Positions 17,332-26,521 of a stretch of DNA of 64,000 nucleotides are shown here, in pieces. Positions within the stretch are counted from its first letter, which is position 1, and the number at the start of each line of letters is the position of its first letter. The notes beneath the pieces were generated by a model. That model did not search any database. It saw nothing but the letters and a program-made list of their open reading frames with translations, and was not told the DNA's origin. The position numbers were made by a program, and so were the translations under genes. The DNA lies in NCBI RefSeq assembly GCF_000379765.1, contig NZ_KB903454.1, positions 372,001-436,000 on the forward strand, read 5' to 3'. The stretch comes from Flexithrix dorotheae DSM 6795. Its GTDB lineage: Bacteria > Bacteroidota > Bacteroidia > Cytophagales > Flammeovirgaceae.

Positions 17332-18255
17332 ATGTTAAATAATTTTTTATCACTTATACTACCTGTTTTTCTTTCGGCCTCCTTTTCATGTTTTAATAAG
17401 ACAAATTCTATTTCTATGGAAGAAGGGATAAAAGCCAGGCCGATCGAGTTAAAAAATGGAAATCTTACTGTAAGCATAGACCCTCAGACTGGTGGTAGAA
17501 TTACTTCATTTAGGCTGGGGACAGACGAAATGTTAATCCAGAATCAAAATGGTTTAACCAACTATGGTTCAACTTTCTGGACTGCCCCACAAAGTGATTG
17601 GAACTGGCCTCCCTTTCCAGCGCTACATCAGGAGGCCTATACCATTGTTAAACAAAACAAGAATTATCTTGAAATTGAAAGTTCACCAAATGCCCCATGT
17701 GGATTTCAGGTAAAAAAGATATTTAGATTTGGAAAGAATGATAATCTGGAAATCACTTATGAATTGAAGAACATTTCAAAAGACATTAAAAAAGCTGGTC
17801 CATGGGAAATTACAGTTGTCCCTGCAGGTGGCTTAACTTTATTTCCAAATGGCTCAAAAAACAACCTTAAAACTTCCACTCTGAGTTTTAACCAAAATGA
17901 AAAATATCAATTTTTCTTTTATGATGACCAGGTTTTACAAAATCAACAAAAGCTTTTTGCTTTTCCCAAGGAAGGATGGTTAGGGCATTTGAATCCTAAT
18001 AATTTACTATTCATCAAAAAAATTGATATTTTTTCCAGTGAGGAGGTATCGCCAACTCATGGACTGGTAGAAGTTTATATTAGCAAAAAATCAAAATATA
18101 TGGAGCTTGAAAACCATGGAAAATATCAACAACTTAAGCCAAATGAATCATTAAAATATAGGGTTAATTGGTATCTTAAAAAATTAGATGGGGAATTCTC
18201 AACAGAAATTAATATCGATAGTATTGGCGAGCAGATTTCTGAAATTATTCAATAA
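17332..18255 (+). CDS. Lipoprotein resembling DUF4380 / aldose-epimerase-fold proteins
   Basis: Predicted lipoprotein of 307 residues; the signal peptide ends LSASFSC, with Cys20. The body is a beta-rich protein with NGNLTVSIDPQTGGRITSFRL and STFWTAPQSDWNWPP, which resemble the galactose-mutarotase-like fold of DUF4380 proteins. A carbohydrate-binding or epimerase-like role is plausible but unproven. It is the first gene of a rightward set with a DUF5060-type glycosidase (132-bp gap) and a glucosaminidase. The family assignment is from memory of the motif pattern and is moderately secure. Confidence 0.7.
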   Translation: MLNNFLSLILPVFLSASFSCFNKTNSISMEEGIKARPIELKNGNLTVSIDPQTGGRITSFRLGTDEMLIQNQNGLTNYGSTFWTAPQSDWNWPPFPALHQEAYTIVKQNKNYLEIESSPNAPCGFQVKKIFRFGKNDNLEITYELKNISKDIKKAGPWEITVVPAGGLTLFPNGSKNNLKTSTLSFNQNEKYQFFFYDDQVLQNQQKLFAFPKEGWLGHLNPNNLLFIKKIDIFSSEEVSPTHGLVEVYISKKSKYMELENHGKYQQLKPNESLKYRVNWYLKKLDGEFSTEINIDSIGEQISEIIQ

Positions 18256-18387
18256 TTAAATAATGGATAATATCCTTCCTAACACAAAAAACCAAACGGA
18301 AAAAACAAAATCCGAAATGCTAAAATCACCAATGTAAAATTATGTTTCATCAATGAAAGCAAACATCTTTCATTATATTAATTAAGT

Positions 18388-19959
18388 ATGCAACTACTTT
18401 CACAAAAGCCAAAACAAAATTCCATTAGCCAAAATTTAAATAGAGTTCACCCTCCCAGTCAATTAAAGGTGTTATTTCTGGTCGGGTTTTTAATTTGTTT
18501 ATCCCATTTTTCCATTGCTCAGATGAAAGTAGAAAAATGGGATATGTTTGAGGTTTCATTAAGGGGACCATCTGATGGAAACCCATTCAAAGAGGTTGAG
18601 TTATCAGCCACTTTTGCAAAAGGTTCTGAAAGGATAACCTGCAATGGATTTTATGATGGTAATGGAGTTTACAAGGTCAGGTTTATGCCAAAATCTGAAG
18701 GAGACTGGTCCTATATTACGGTCAGTAACCATAAAATGCTGAACAATAAAAAGGGGGAATTCAGTTGTATAGAGCCTTCCGGTAACAATCATGGACCAGT
18801 AAAAGTGGCTGATACCAGACATTTTTCTTATGAAGATGGCACACCTTATTTACCCTTCGGAACCACTTGTTATGCCTGGACTCACCAACCTCAGGAATTA
18901 CAGGACCAAACTGTAAAAACACTAGCTAAAGCTCCATTCAATAAAATCAGAATGTGTGTGTTTCCCAAACACTATACTTTTAACCAAAATGATCCCGACT
19001 ACTATCCATTTGAAGGAGATAGCAAGGAAAACTTCAATTTCGCTAAATTCAACATGGATTATTGGAAAAACCTGGAAAAGCGGATAATACAAATGCAGGA
19101 ATTGGGTATAGAAGTAGATTTGATTTTATTCCATCCTTACGATTATAACAAATGGGATTTTAATAAATTAGACATTCCCACTTCAGAATTTTACCTAAAA
19201 TATTTAACCGCCCGGCTTTCCTCATTTCGAAACATCTGGTGGTCAATGGCCAATGAATTTCATATTATGCAAAAGTCGGATGAGGATTGGGAAACCCTTG
19301 CCAAAATTGTAATGGATAATGACAATTACAATCATCTTATTTCAAACCACAATCACCCCAGAGTGGAATTCGACTGGTCTAAACCATGGGTAACTCATGT
19401 AAGTATACAAAATCCTGATATGCGGTATGTAGCAGGTTTGGCTGAAAAATACGAAAAACCAATCATTAATGATGAGTGCGAATATGAAGGAAATCTCAAT
19501 ACGCCCTGGGGAAGTATTTCAGCAGAGGAATTAATTAACCGGTATTGGATTGGGATAGTGAATGGCGTTTATACCACCCATGGGGAAACTTATATGGATG
19601 AAAATGATGTGATCTGGTGGGCAAAGGGAGGCATATTAAAAGGAAAAAGCGCCAAAAGAATTGCCTTTCTAAAGGAAATTTTGGAAGATGCTCCCGCACA
19701 AAGACCTGACAAAATAAAACCTAAAGGCTGGTGGGATAAAATAGCCAGTGGCAGTTTCGATGATCAGATTTTAATCTATTTTGCAGATCATCAACCTGTA
19801 TTTTGGGAGTTTGAATTTCCGGAGGGCAATCAATATTCCATTGAATTGATCGACCCCTGGGAAATGAAAACCACCCCTATTAAAGGAACTTTTAAAGGAA
19901 AATGTAAAATTGATTTACCAGCCAAACCATATCTGGCACTTCGAATAAAAAAGATTTAA
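18388..19959 (+). CDS. Putative secreted glycosidase with DUF5060-like N-domain
   Basis: Exported protein of 523 residues; the hydrophobic signal ends SHFSIAQ around residue 45, giving an unusually long n-region of about 27 residues. The N-terminal beta-sandwich (WDMFEVSLRGPSDGNPF to GDWSYITVSN) matches DUF5060. The (beta/alpha)8-type centre has FGTTCYAWTHQ, WWSMANEFHI (candidate acid/base Glu) and IINDECEYEG (candidate nucleophile Glu). A small C-terminal beta domain follows, as in DUF4038/DUF5605 proteins. Putative clan GH-A hydrolase of unknown specificity. The glucosaminidase gene starts 8 bp after its stop, so the two are probably co-transcribed. Confidence 0.8.
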   Translation: MQLLSQKPKQNSISQNLNRVHPPSQLKVLFLVGFLICLSHFSIAQMKVEKWDMFEVSLRGPSDGNPFKEVELSATFAKGSERITCNGFYDGNGVYKVRFMPKSEGDWSYITVSNHKMLNNKKGEFSCIEPSGNNHGPVKVADTRHFSYEDGTPYLPFGTTCYAWTHQPQELQDQTVKTLAKAPFNKIRMCVFPKHYTFNQNDPDYYPFEGDSKENFNFAKFNMDYWKNLEKRIIQMQELGIEVDLILFHPYDYNKWDFNKLDIPTSEFYLKYLTARLSSFRNIWWSMANEFHIMQKSDEDWETLAKIVMDNDNYNHLISNHNHPRVEFDWSKPWVTHVSIQNPDMRYVAGLAEKYEKPIINDECEYEGNLNTPWGSISAEELINRYWIGIVNGVYTTHGETYMDENDVIWWAKGGILKGKSAKRIAFLKEILEDAPAQRPDKIKPKGWWDKIASGSFDDQILIYFADHQPVFWEFEFPEGNQYSIELIDPWEMKTTPIKGTFKGKCKIDLPAKPYLALRIKKI

Positions 19960-19967
19960 TTCTCTTG

Positions 19968-21002
19968 ATGGTACTTTCTGTTTATTTTAAAGCATTGCCG
20001 GTATGGGTTTTATTTTGCTTGTTTTTCAAAATTTCCTACTCCCATGCTCAGGATGAGCTGAAGTTAATTGTTGAACATCCAAAGGAGGCATTACTTGGAG
20101 AAGAAGTAGCCTTTAAATTCCAAGCTGGAAATAAACTTAATTATATTCAGGTTTATGCGAATAGCGGATCCCTTGGAAAAATCAAATTAGAAAGAGAACC
20201 ATTTATCTTCGCTTTCAAGTTCAATTACAGTGGAGTAAAAAAATTAAAGTTTAATGGAATCGACCATAAAGGAATAGTACTTAAAACTATAGAAAGTACG
20301 ATTTTTATTGCCAAAGAAGCATCTACCAATAACAATTATGGGGAAGTGCTCCACTTTCCCCCTACTCCAAATGAAGATGAAGTAAACGGAAAAAACAACA
20401 ATGCTTATCTGGCAGCTAAATTAGGGGTAACCTCCAAAGAAAAAATCAATTTTATAAATACGATTTCCAAATATGCAAAGAAAATCGGAAATCAATATAA
20501 TATTCCTGCCAGCGCACTAATAGGAATTGCAGCTTTGGAAAGCGGATATGGCTTTACCAGAACTGCCTATTATGCCAATAATTTAATGGGCATCAAAAAA
20601 TGGGGCCTAAACCCTGAAAATGCCTACCAGCTAAAAGGACAGCCAGACGAAGATGAGGGCAAAGTATTAATTCTCAGAAAAACTGCCACTGGTGAATTTA
20701 TTTTCGATGAATCAAAAAGAAAAGATAACTGGTATGAAAATTTTTCCTCGAGAGAAGAATGCCTGAGGTTTTTTGCTGAAATAATTTTATTGAATATTGA
20801 CGATTCTCGTTGGAGAGCCCACCGAAAACCTGTAATTAATTATGAAATAAACAGGGCAAATGGAATGGATAAAAAAACCGCTTCCAGGCAGTTTATTTTC
20901 GAGTTGGGGGAAAATGGATATAATCACCTTGGTGGAAAAATATACTTAGAAAGAGTAGGGAAAGTAATGGACGAACTAAACCTTTATCAATATGATGATT
21001 AG
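19968..21002 (+). CDS. Secreted glucosaminidase (GH73-type) domain protein
   Basis: Exported peptidoglycan or chitin-oligomer hydrolase of about 344 residues. I take the ATG at 19968 rather than an in-frame TTG three bases earlier. The signal peptide ends YSHAQ, followed by an Ig-like beta domain (about residues 28-115). The GH73 domain has IPASALIGIAALESGYGFTRTAYYANNLMGIKKW, with the catalytic Glu in LESGYG. A later FSSREECLRFFAEII and ENGYNHLGGKIYLERV complete the family pattern. It lies 8 bp behind the DUF5060-type glycosidase. Its role in that set is unclear; cell-wall remodelling is the simplest guess. Confidence 0.86.
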   Translation: MVLSVYFKALPVWVLFCLFFKISYSHAQDELKLIVEHPKEALLGEEVAFKFQAGNKLNYIQVYANSGSLGKIKLEREPFIFAFKFNYSGVKKLKFNGIDHKGIVLKTIESTIFIAKEASTNNNYGEVLHFPPTPNEDEVNGKNNNAYLAAKLGVTSKEKINFINTISKYAKKIGNQYNIPASALIGIAALESGYGFTRTAYYANNLMGIKKWGLNPENAYQLKGQPDEDEGKVLILRKTATGEFIFDESKRKDNWYENFSSREECLRFFAEIILLNIDDSRWRAHRKPVINYEINRANGMDKKTASRQFIFELGENGYNHLGGKIYLERVGKVMDELNLYQYDD

Positions 21003-21019
21003 TTGTCCATTTTTTTTAC

Positions 21020-22882
21020 TCAGGAAACCGCATGATTCGATTCGGTTTGGGTAATTGGCTCTTCGTCCTTTAATATGTAATAAAAAATATTACTTTCCTG
21101 CCCCATATTAATAATCTGATTATTAACAGGTTCCACTTTCCTGAAATCTTTTAACAGAAATAAAGGAATAATAGAATCCCCTAAATCCTCAATAAAATCA
21201 TTCAGTTCAGATTGAGAAGTCACATCATATTGCTGAATAGTGGGATTTTGCCGGAAATAATGGGTAACATTAATATAATCCACTGCACCATTAAACAATA
21301 AGTTTTTGGTCCTTTTAGTCTTGTTATCTTTAGTTTCCTCATTTGACCCAAGGCGATAAACCCGCTGGTTGCCAAATTCTTCACTAAAAATTTTACAACT
21401 CATCATATTGATCTCTGTATTGCTGGTCATGGCATGTAGTTGACCAAACTGGGATAAATCTATTTCTTCATAAACATCATCACTGGCAAGACTTCCTTCA
21501 AAAGTAGGCAAATCCAGCTTTTGCGCCTCATAAATATTTGATTGTGAGGTATCTGCCAATAACACAGGAACATTCAAACGAGTTAAAAACTGTGCAATAA
21601 ACCTGGCAGGCTCACTTGCTCCGAGAAATAAAACTCCATTGGGTTCACTTCTGGTTACGCCTAAAAGTTTGGCCAAAGGTTTGGCGGTGATCCCCTGAAG
21701 CACTACGGTTCCTACAATGATGAAAAATGTAAGTGGCAGTAATAATTTTGCATGGAAGATTTCCATCATACTACCAGGGTTTCCATCTAAAATGGGAACA
21801 AGTCTGATGGCGAAAATAGAAGCCACACCCGCAGAAACAATTCCTCTGGGACTAATCCAGGAAATAAACAGCTTTTCTTTTAATGATAACTCGGATTTGA
21901 TAGTACTTAAAAATACTGAAACAGGACGAAGTACGAATACTACTACAGAAAATAAAATAAAACTACTCGGATTGATGATGGTAATTAAGTCTTCTGCCTG
22001 AATTCTGGAAGAAAGTAACACAAACAAAAAGGAAATCAGAATGAGTACAATATCTTCTTTGAAACTTAGAATTTCCTTTAGATTTTCTATTTTCAAATTG
22101 GCCAAAATCATTCCCAATAAGGTCACTGCCAGCAAGCCTGATTCCGCATGAATCACATCTGACAAAGCAAATGTCATGATTACCATAGCCAATACCACTA
22201 CATTTCTGAGGTATTTGGGAATTAAATTTCTGGTAAGCACATAATGTAAGATAAAGGCAAATGCTCCTCCTACAAAAACTCCGGCAAGAATGGTGATTAG
22301 AAAACTCTTTAAGGCAAAAATGGTAAATTGCTCTCCTGGTTTTCCGGAAACTATAAATTCATAGATTAGAATCGCAATTAAAGCGCCTATTGGGTCAATC
22401 AGGATACTTTCCCATTTCAGCACCGTATTGATACGGAAATTGGGTTTTACATTTCTTAGAATCGGACCAATAACCGTAGGGCCTGTAACAATGATGAGTG
22501 AGCCAAATAAAAAGGCAAACCGCATGGACATTCCCAATACATAATGTGCCACCATTGCCCCGCCAAAAAGAGTAACAATAGTGCCTACAATTATCAGATT
22601 CCGAACAGTTTTACCAAGGGAATTGACTTCCTTCAACTTCAGGGTTAAGCCCCCCTCAAAAAGAATTAACCCTACTGAAATGGAAATAACATCAAACAGA
22701 AATTCCCCCTGAAAAATATTATCTCCATCAATAAACTTTTTTCCATCATAGGAAATGATCGACCATATTGGCCCGACCAATAATCCGATAATAATTAGGG
22801 GAAGTATAGCAGGAACCTTTATCCTCCATGCCAACCACTGTGCTAATAAACCTAATACTAATAAGGCTGCCAGTTCAATCAT
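21020..22882 (-). CDS. CPA1-type Na+/H+ antiporter with TrkA-N-like domain
   Basis: Inner-membrane cation/proton antiporter of 620 residues. About 12 membrane spans fill residues 1-395, with ILFEGGLTLKL, TGPTVIGPILRN, and WESILIDPIGALIAILIYE containing the ion-binding Asp pair region of the NhaP/CPA1 family. WISPRGIVSAGVASIFAI follows. The cytoplasmic C-terminus begins a Rossmann-like regulatory domain (GVLFLGASEPARFIAQFL, then VLLADTSQSNIYEA), resembling TrkA-N/RCK. It converges with the glucosaminidase gene with only 17 bp between stops. The likely role is pH and Na+ homeostasis, fitting a marine host. Confidence 0.93.
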   Translation of the reverse strand: MIELAALLVLGLLAQWLAWRIKVPAILPLIIIGLLVGPIWSIISYDGKKFIDGDNIFQGEFLFDVISISVGLILFEGGLTLKLKEVNSLGKTVRNLIIVGTIVTLFGGAMVAHYVLGMSMRFAFLFGSLIIVTGPTVIGPILRNVKPNFRINTVLKWESILIDPIGALIAILIYEFIVSGKPGEQFTIFALKSFLITILAGVFVGGAFAFILHYVLTRNLIPKYLRNVVVLAMVIMTFALSDVIHAESGLLAVTLLGMILANLKIENLKEILSFKEDIVLILISFLFVLLSSRIQAEDLITIINPSSFILFSVVVFVLRPVSVFLSTIKSELSLKEKLFISWISPRGIVSAGVASIFAIRLVPILDGNPGSMMEIFHAKLLLPLTFFIIVGTVVLQGITAKPLAKLLGVTRSEPNGVLFLGASEPARFIAQFLTRLNVPVLLADTSQSNIYEAQKLDLPTFEGSLASDDVYEEIDLSQFGQLHAMTSNTEINMMSCKIFSEEFGNQRVYRLGSNEETKDNKTKRTKNLLFNGAVDYINVTHYFRQNPTIQQYDVTSQSELNDFIEDLGDSIIPLFLLKDFRKVEPVNNQIINMGQESNIFYYILKDEEPITQTESNHAVS

Positions 22883-23269
22883 AAGGAACTACTAAAAAAT
22901 TTTACTTGTTCAAAAAATTCCTAAAAGGGACTATGGGTTTAAATCCCATTACCTATTAATGAGTATTATTTACATTTATTATCTTAATGGTTTGTATATT
23001 TTTGCTAAAGATTGGGATTAATCTTACCCCAAAAATTAAATTTTAAAATATTATATCAGGGAAATTGAATTTTTTAATGTTTTTCATTAATTATGAGGTA
23101 ATATTATTATTTTGATATTTTAAAACACGAAATAATAATTTTATTCAAAAAAGAGGTTGAACTTCAAAAAATGATTGTTCGGCTGATTCCAACCATTTCT
23201 TTGAGCGTTTTTTAAGCAATCTTCAACTACAAATAATCACTTTTAATTTGAACTGAAAGGACATAAATT
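22883..23269. promoter_or_regulatory. Divergent promoter region, antiporter and ALDH
   Basis: A 387-bp AT-rich gap between divergent genes without coding potential. ATGGG/CCCAT arms (22933-22949) form a near-palindrome about 50 bp before the antiporter start, a possible operator. TATTTTTG around 22997-23004 resembles a rightward -7 element but has no clear -33 partner. Confidence 0.3.
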
Positions 23270-24637
23270 ATGAAAATCATAAACCCTACTACGGAGGCTA
23301 CTATAAAAGAAATAAAGGAAGACAATGACCAGAAGATTACTGAGAAATTCATGGAACTAAAAAGGGGCCAGAAGGTCTGGAAATCCATTCCCCTGAAAAA
23401 CAGAATCCAGTGCCTTTCCAATTTTGGTAAACTTGTAGAGGAAAATATTGATGAACTTGCCCAAATTCTTACCGAAGAAATGGGAAAACCTTTATCCCAA
23501 TCTGTAAATGAAATAAAAGGGGCGGATGCCAGACTTAAATTCTTTTTAAAAAATTCGGAAAAATGGCTGGCAGATGAAGATTTGGGAGCCAATGGAAATA
23601 CTTTAGAAAAAATTAAATATGAACCCCTGGGGGTAATAGGGAATATTTCAGCATGGAACTACCCGTACCTGGTGGGATATAATGTTTTTGTTCCAGCCTT
23701 AATTGGAGGTAATGCCGTACTATACAAACCCTCCGAATTTGCCACACTTACCGGACTGAAAATTGAGGAATTAATGATAAAAGCAGGCATTCCTGAAGAT
23801 GTCTTTAAAACAGCAATTGGTGGAAAAAAAGCAGGAGAACATATGACCAAGCTTCCGCTTGACGGCTACTTTTTTACAGGTTCTTATCAAACAGGGATAC
23901 ACATTGCAACAGCCGTAGCCCATAAACTTGTGCCCTGCCAAATGGAATTAGGCGGGAAAGATCCATTATATGTTACAGATAAAATTAAGGATATAAAAAA
24001 AGCGGCCAGTTTTGCGGTAGAAGGAAAATTCTATAACAATGGGCAAAGTTGCTGTGCCATAGAAAGAATTTATGTACATGAAAATGTGTTTGATGAATTC
24101 GTGAAAGAGTTCGTGAGTCTGACTGAATCCATGAAGGTGGGTGACCCCATGCGAGATGATACAGACTTGGGTCCTTTGGCCAGGAGGCAGCAATTAGATT
24201 ATTTATTATTTCAGGTGAATGATGCACTCGATAAGGGAGCTAAAATGATTTTAGGGGATGAATCTATTGAAACTCAGGGTTATTTCTTTGAGCCTACTGT
24301 GCTCACCGATGTAAGTCACGACATGAGTCTTATGGTAGACGAAACATTTGGCCCATTAATCGGAATTCAAAAAGTGAGTAATGATGACGAGGCTATTGGC
24401 TGGATGCAGGACACTGATTATGGCCTTACAGCCGCTGTATTTTCGGATGATGGCAAACGTGCAGAAACGATACTTGAAAAACTTGATGTAGGAACCGGAT
24501 ACTGGAACTGTTCGGACCGCGTAAGTCCTAACTTACCATGGTCAGGAAGAAGAAAATCAGGTTTAGGCAGCACACTTTCATATCAGGGAATCAGGGCTTT
24601 TGTACAACCTAAGGCCTATCATTTGAGGGAGTGGTAG
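23270..24637 (+). CDS. Aldehyde dehydrogenase, succinate-semialdehyde-type
   Basis: NAD(P)-dependent aldehyde oxidation by a 455-residue ALDH-superfamily enzyme. Landmarks are NISAWNYPYLVGYNVFVPALIGGNAV, FTGSYQTGIHIA, MELGGKDPLYV with the general-base Glu, and NNGQSCCAIERIYV with the catalytic Cys. The terminal region has SGRRKSGLG. The protein is close in size and motif pattern to the short SSADH/lactaldehyde type; the natural aldehyde is not predictable. The start MKIINPTTEATI is typical of that branch. It is monocistronic. A frame resembling a RelE-type toxin C-terminus overlaps its last codons. Confidence 0.92.
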   Translation: MKIINPTTEATIKEIKEDNDQKITEKFMELKRGQKVWKSIPLKNRIQCLSNFGKLVEENIDELAQILTEEMGKPLSQSVNEIKGADARLKFFLKNSEKWLADEDLGANGNTLEKIKYEPLGVIGNISAWNYPYLVGYNVFVPALIGGNAVLYKPSEFATLTGLKIEELMIKAGIPEDVFKTAIGGKKAGEHMTKLPLDGYFFTGSYQTGIHIATAVAHKLVPCQMELGGKDPLYVTDKIKDIKKAASFAVEGKFYNNGQSCCAIERIYVHENVFDEFVKEFVSLTESMKVGDPMRDDTDLGPLARRQQLDYLLFQVNDALDKGAKMILGDESIETQGYFFEPTVLTDVSHDMSLMVDETFGPLIGIQKVSNDDEAIGWMQDTDYGLTAAVFSDDGKRAETILEKLDVGTGYWNCSDRVSPNLPWSGRRKSGLGSTLSYQGIRAFVQPKAYHLREW

Positions 24638-24738
24638 GTGAAGTTTTTCATTTATCAATTTATGATAATGCAGGAAAAGCAGACATTATCCCGAAAGAAT
24701 TTGAAAATCTTTTAGATTCAATTGATCTAAAAGATTAA
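24631..24738 (+). pseudogene. Probable C-terminal remnant of a RelE/HigB-like toxin gene
   Basis: In a frame different from the ALDH gene there are about 35 codons ending in TAA at 24738, reading GEVFHLSIYDNAGKADIIP, then KEFENLLDSIDLKD. This resembles the C-terminal signature of RelE/HigB-family toxins (Gly-Glu-hydrophobics-Tyr-Asp-Lys then a Lys/Asp-rich helix). No ATG, catalytic N-terminal part or antitoxin gene is present. If real, it is a decayed fragment into which the ALDH 3' end has been placed. The resemblance is short, so chance is possible. Confidence 0.35.
24706..24736. terminator. Hairpin between convergent ALDH and rtcB
   Basis: AATCTTTTAGAT (24706-24717) pairs perfectly over 12 bp with ATCTAAAAGATT (24725-24736), with a 7-base loop. 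It lies between convergent stop codons. It is AT-rich without a long T-tail, so a weak bidirectional terminator is likely. Confidence 0.55.
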
Positions 24739-24774
24739 TTAATATTGTTATGCTAAAAAGAATGAAAGGGGAAG

Positions 24775-26175
24775 TTAATCCCCGTCCATTCTTACCACTC
24801 TTGGAGTAAATTTCCCAATCACATCTACCAGGTTTTTCTGAATACTCATTACTTTATTGATATCTTTATAGGCAATAGGAGCTTCATCAAGTCCACCTCC
24901 AATCAGGTCTATTTGATTGGCTTTTAGCACCTTTTTCAGCTCACTTCTGGTAATGGATTCCCTGGCCTGCCTTCGGGACATTTGTCTACCTGCTCCATGA
25001 GAGGCCGAATTTATGGCATCCTCATTTCCCTTTCCCCGCACTAAAAATCCCGGAGCAGTCATTGAACCGGGGATGATTCCTAAAACATCCTTTTGTGCCG
25101 GAGTCGCCCCTTTTCTATGCACAATCACTTCCTTTCCATTCAGCATTTCCTTCCAGGCAAAATTGTGATGGTTTTCCACCACAGCCAACGGCTTCTCCCC
25201 TAGTGCCTTGCCTAACCTTTTGTGAATTTGATGATGACAAGCCGAAGCATAATCACCCGCCAGATTCATTGCCAGCCAATATTCCATTCCTTCTTCTTTG
25301 TCCAGATCGAGCCATGCCAAATGTTTGGCTTCCCTGGGTAAATGGCAAAGACTAATGGCCAAATCCGTGTAATGTTTGGCTATGGTGGCCCCCAAACCTC
25401 TGGATCCAGAATGCGATAAAACGCCAACATATTTCCCCACAGGCAAATCGAGTTCATTGGATTTATCCAGGATTTCAATTTCCCCAAACTCCACAAAATG
25501 ATTCCCAGAACCAGAAGAACCTATTTGTTTATAAGCTTTATCTTTCAGGCCTTTTACCACAGAAATCTCACTGAATTCCTTTCGCTCAAGAATTGCGTCA
25601 TCCATTGGTTTGTCGAATCCATTTCCGGCTCCAAACACCGTATTATCACTTAAATACTTTCTCAATATGTTAGTATGCCGGTTGATGTAATTTTCAGGCA
25701 TCTGGTAAATTGACAAACACATCCTGCAGCCAATATCCACACCTACTCCAAAAGGAATAACTGAATTCTCTGTAGCCAAAACTCCCCCAATGGGCAAGCC
25801 ATACCCCTGATGCGCATCTGGCATCAGGGCACCTGCAATGGTTACAGGTAATCTCATTGCCACATCCATCTGTTTTCTGGCCCCTTCTTCAATTTGCTCA
25901 CTTCCAAAAACCGGATAACTTTCACTCTCCAGCTTCAATGGAATTTCCATGTTTTTAACTTTGGGAGTAATTAAGGCTTCGGCAATCCTGCCTAATATTT
26001 CATTTTCCAGGTATTCTTCTGGTTTTTCTAATATGGATTTTAATAAATCCAGTTTTTCTTTTAAGGAATTTCTCTTATAGGCCTTTCCCACAATATTGAT
26101 GGCCAAGCCTATCACTTTTCCCTGAGGATATCCCATTTTCCTCAAATCACTTCCTCTCAATTTTAATCTTCCCAT
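24775..26175 (-). CDS. rtcB: RtcB RNA ligase
   Basis: GTP- and Mn-dependent RNA ligase joining 2',3'-cyclic phosphate or 3'-phosphate ends to 5'-OH, involved in RNA repair. The 466-residue length is normal. Metal and guanylylation motifs are present: GVGVDIGCRMC, GSSGSGNHFVEFGE, VLSHSGSRGLGATIAKHY, VENHHNFAW, HRKGATPA, GIIPGSMTAPGFLVRGKGN, and SASHGAGRQMSR with the His that is guanylylated in characterised enzymes. No rtcA, rtcR or archease gene is adjacent. It is preceded on its strand by two tandem terminators at 26257-26337, so it has its own promoter in 26176-26256. Confidence 0.95.
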   Translation of the reverse strand: MGRLKLRGSDLRKMGYPQGKVIGLAINIVGKAYKRNSLKEKLDLLKSILEKPEEYLENEILGRIAEALITPKVKNMEIPLKLESESYPVFGSEQIEEGARKQMDVAMRLPVTIAGALMPDAHQGYGLPIGGVLATENSVIPFGVGVDIGCRMCLSIYQMPENYINRHTNILRKYLSDNTVFGAGNGFDKPMDDAILERKEFSEISVVKGLKDKAYKQIGSSGSGNHFVEFGEIEILDKSNELDLPVGKYVGVLSHSGSRGLGATIAKHYTDLAISLCHLPREAKHLAWLDLDKEEGMEYWLAMNLAGDYASACHHQIHKRLGKALGEKPLAVVENHHNFAWKEMLNGKEVIVHRKGATPAQKDVLGIIPGSMTAPGFLVRGKGNEDAINSASHGAGRQMSRRQARESITRSELKKVLKANQIDLIGGGLDEAPIAYKDINKVMSIQKNLVDVIGKFTPRVVRMDGD

Positions 26176-26256
26176 GATTATATGTATATATTTTTATCTA
26201 TTCACTATTTCCTTTCTGATTATGAATGGACATTCACACAAAGCATAACAGTGAAT

Positions 26257-26289
26257 AAAAAAGCCTGAATAAAGAGTTTACTCAGGCTT
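26257..26289 (-). terminator. Distal tandem terminator upstream of rtcB
   Basis: AAGCCTGA (26261-26268) pairs perfectly with TCAGGCTT (26282-26289). On the minus strand the stem is followed by a run of T. Confidence 0.8.
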
Positions 26290-26303
26290 AATTTAAAATT
26301 TTA

Positions 26304-26337
26304 TTCAAAAAAAAGCCCGAACTGCAGGTTCAGGCTT
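26304..26337 (-). terminator. Proximal tandem terminator after the alpha/beta hydrolase
   Basis: AAGCC-x-GAAC (26313-26322) pairs with GTTC-x-GGCTT (26328-26337) with one internal mismatch. On the minus strand at least eight T follow. It lies 185 bp past the hydrolase stop codon. Confidence 0.82.
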
Positions 26338-26521
26338 ATTCAATATATTTTGAAAATATAAATACTACCTGAACCTTTGAAGTTCAATTCCAGCAAAAGA
26401 GTTGCTGTAGTGGTCGATATTTATATTATAAAGTAGCATTTTTAGATATGATTTGCTGCAAAAGAATAGTAATTTTTGAATATTCAAAGTAAAAATTCAC
26501 TTTTTTATAAAACTACTTTCT

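Larger units (their letters stand above)
26176..26521 (-). other. Gap with tandem terminators between alpha/beta hydrolase and rtcB
   Basis: A 346-bp gap. Reading leftwards it holds a 24-codon ATG frame (26439-26365), then two rho-independent hairpins (26304-26337 and 26257-26289), then an AT-rich rtcB promoter region. The tiny frame is listed under findings only because it may be chance. Confidence 0.5.

Noticed and set aside
26381-26400. GTTCAATTCC, resembling a tRNA T-loop
   Set aside because: No acceptor stem, D-arm or anticodon arm can be paired around it.
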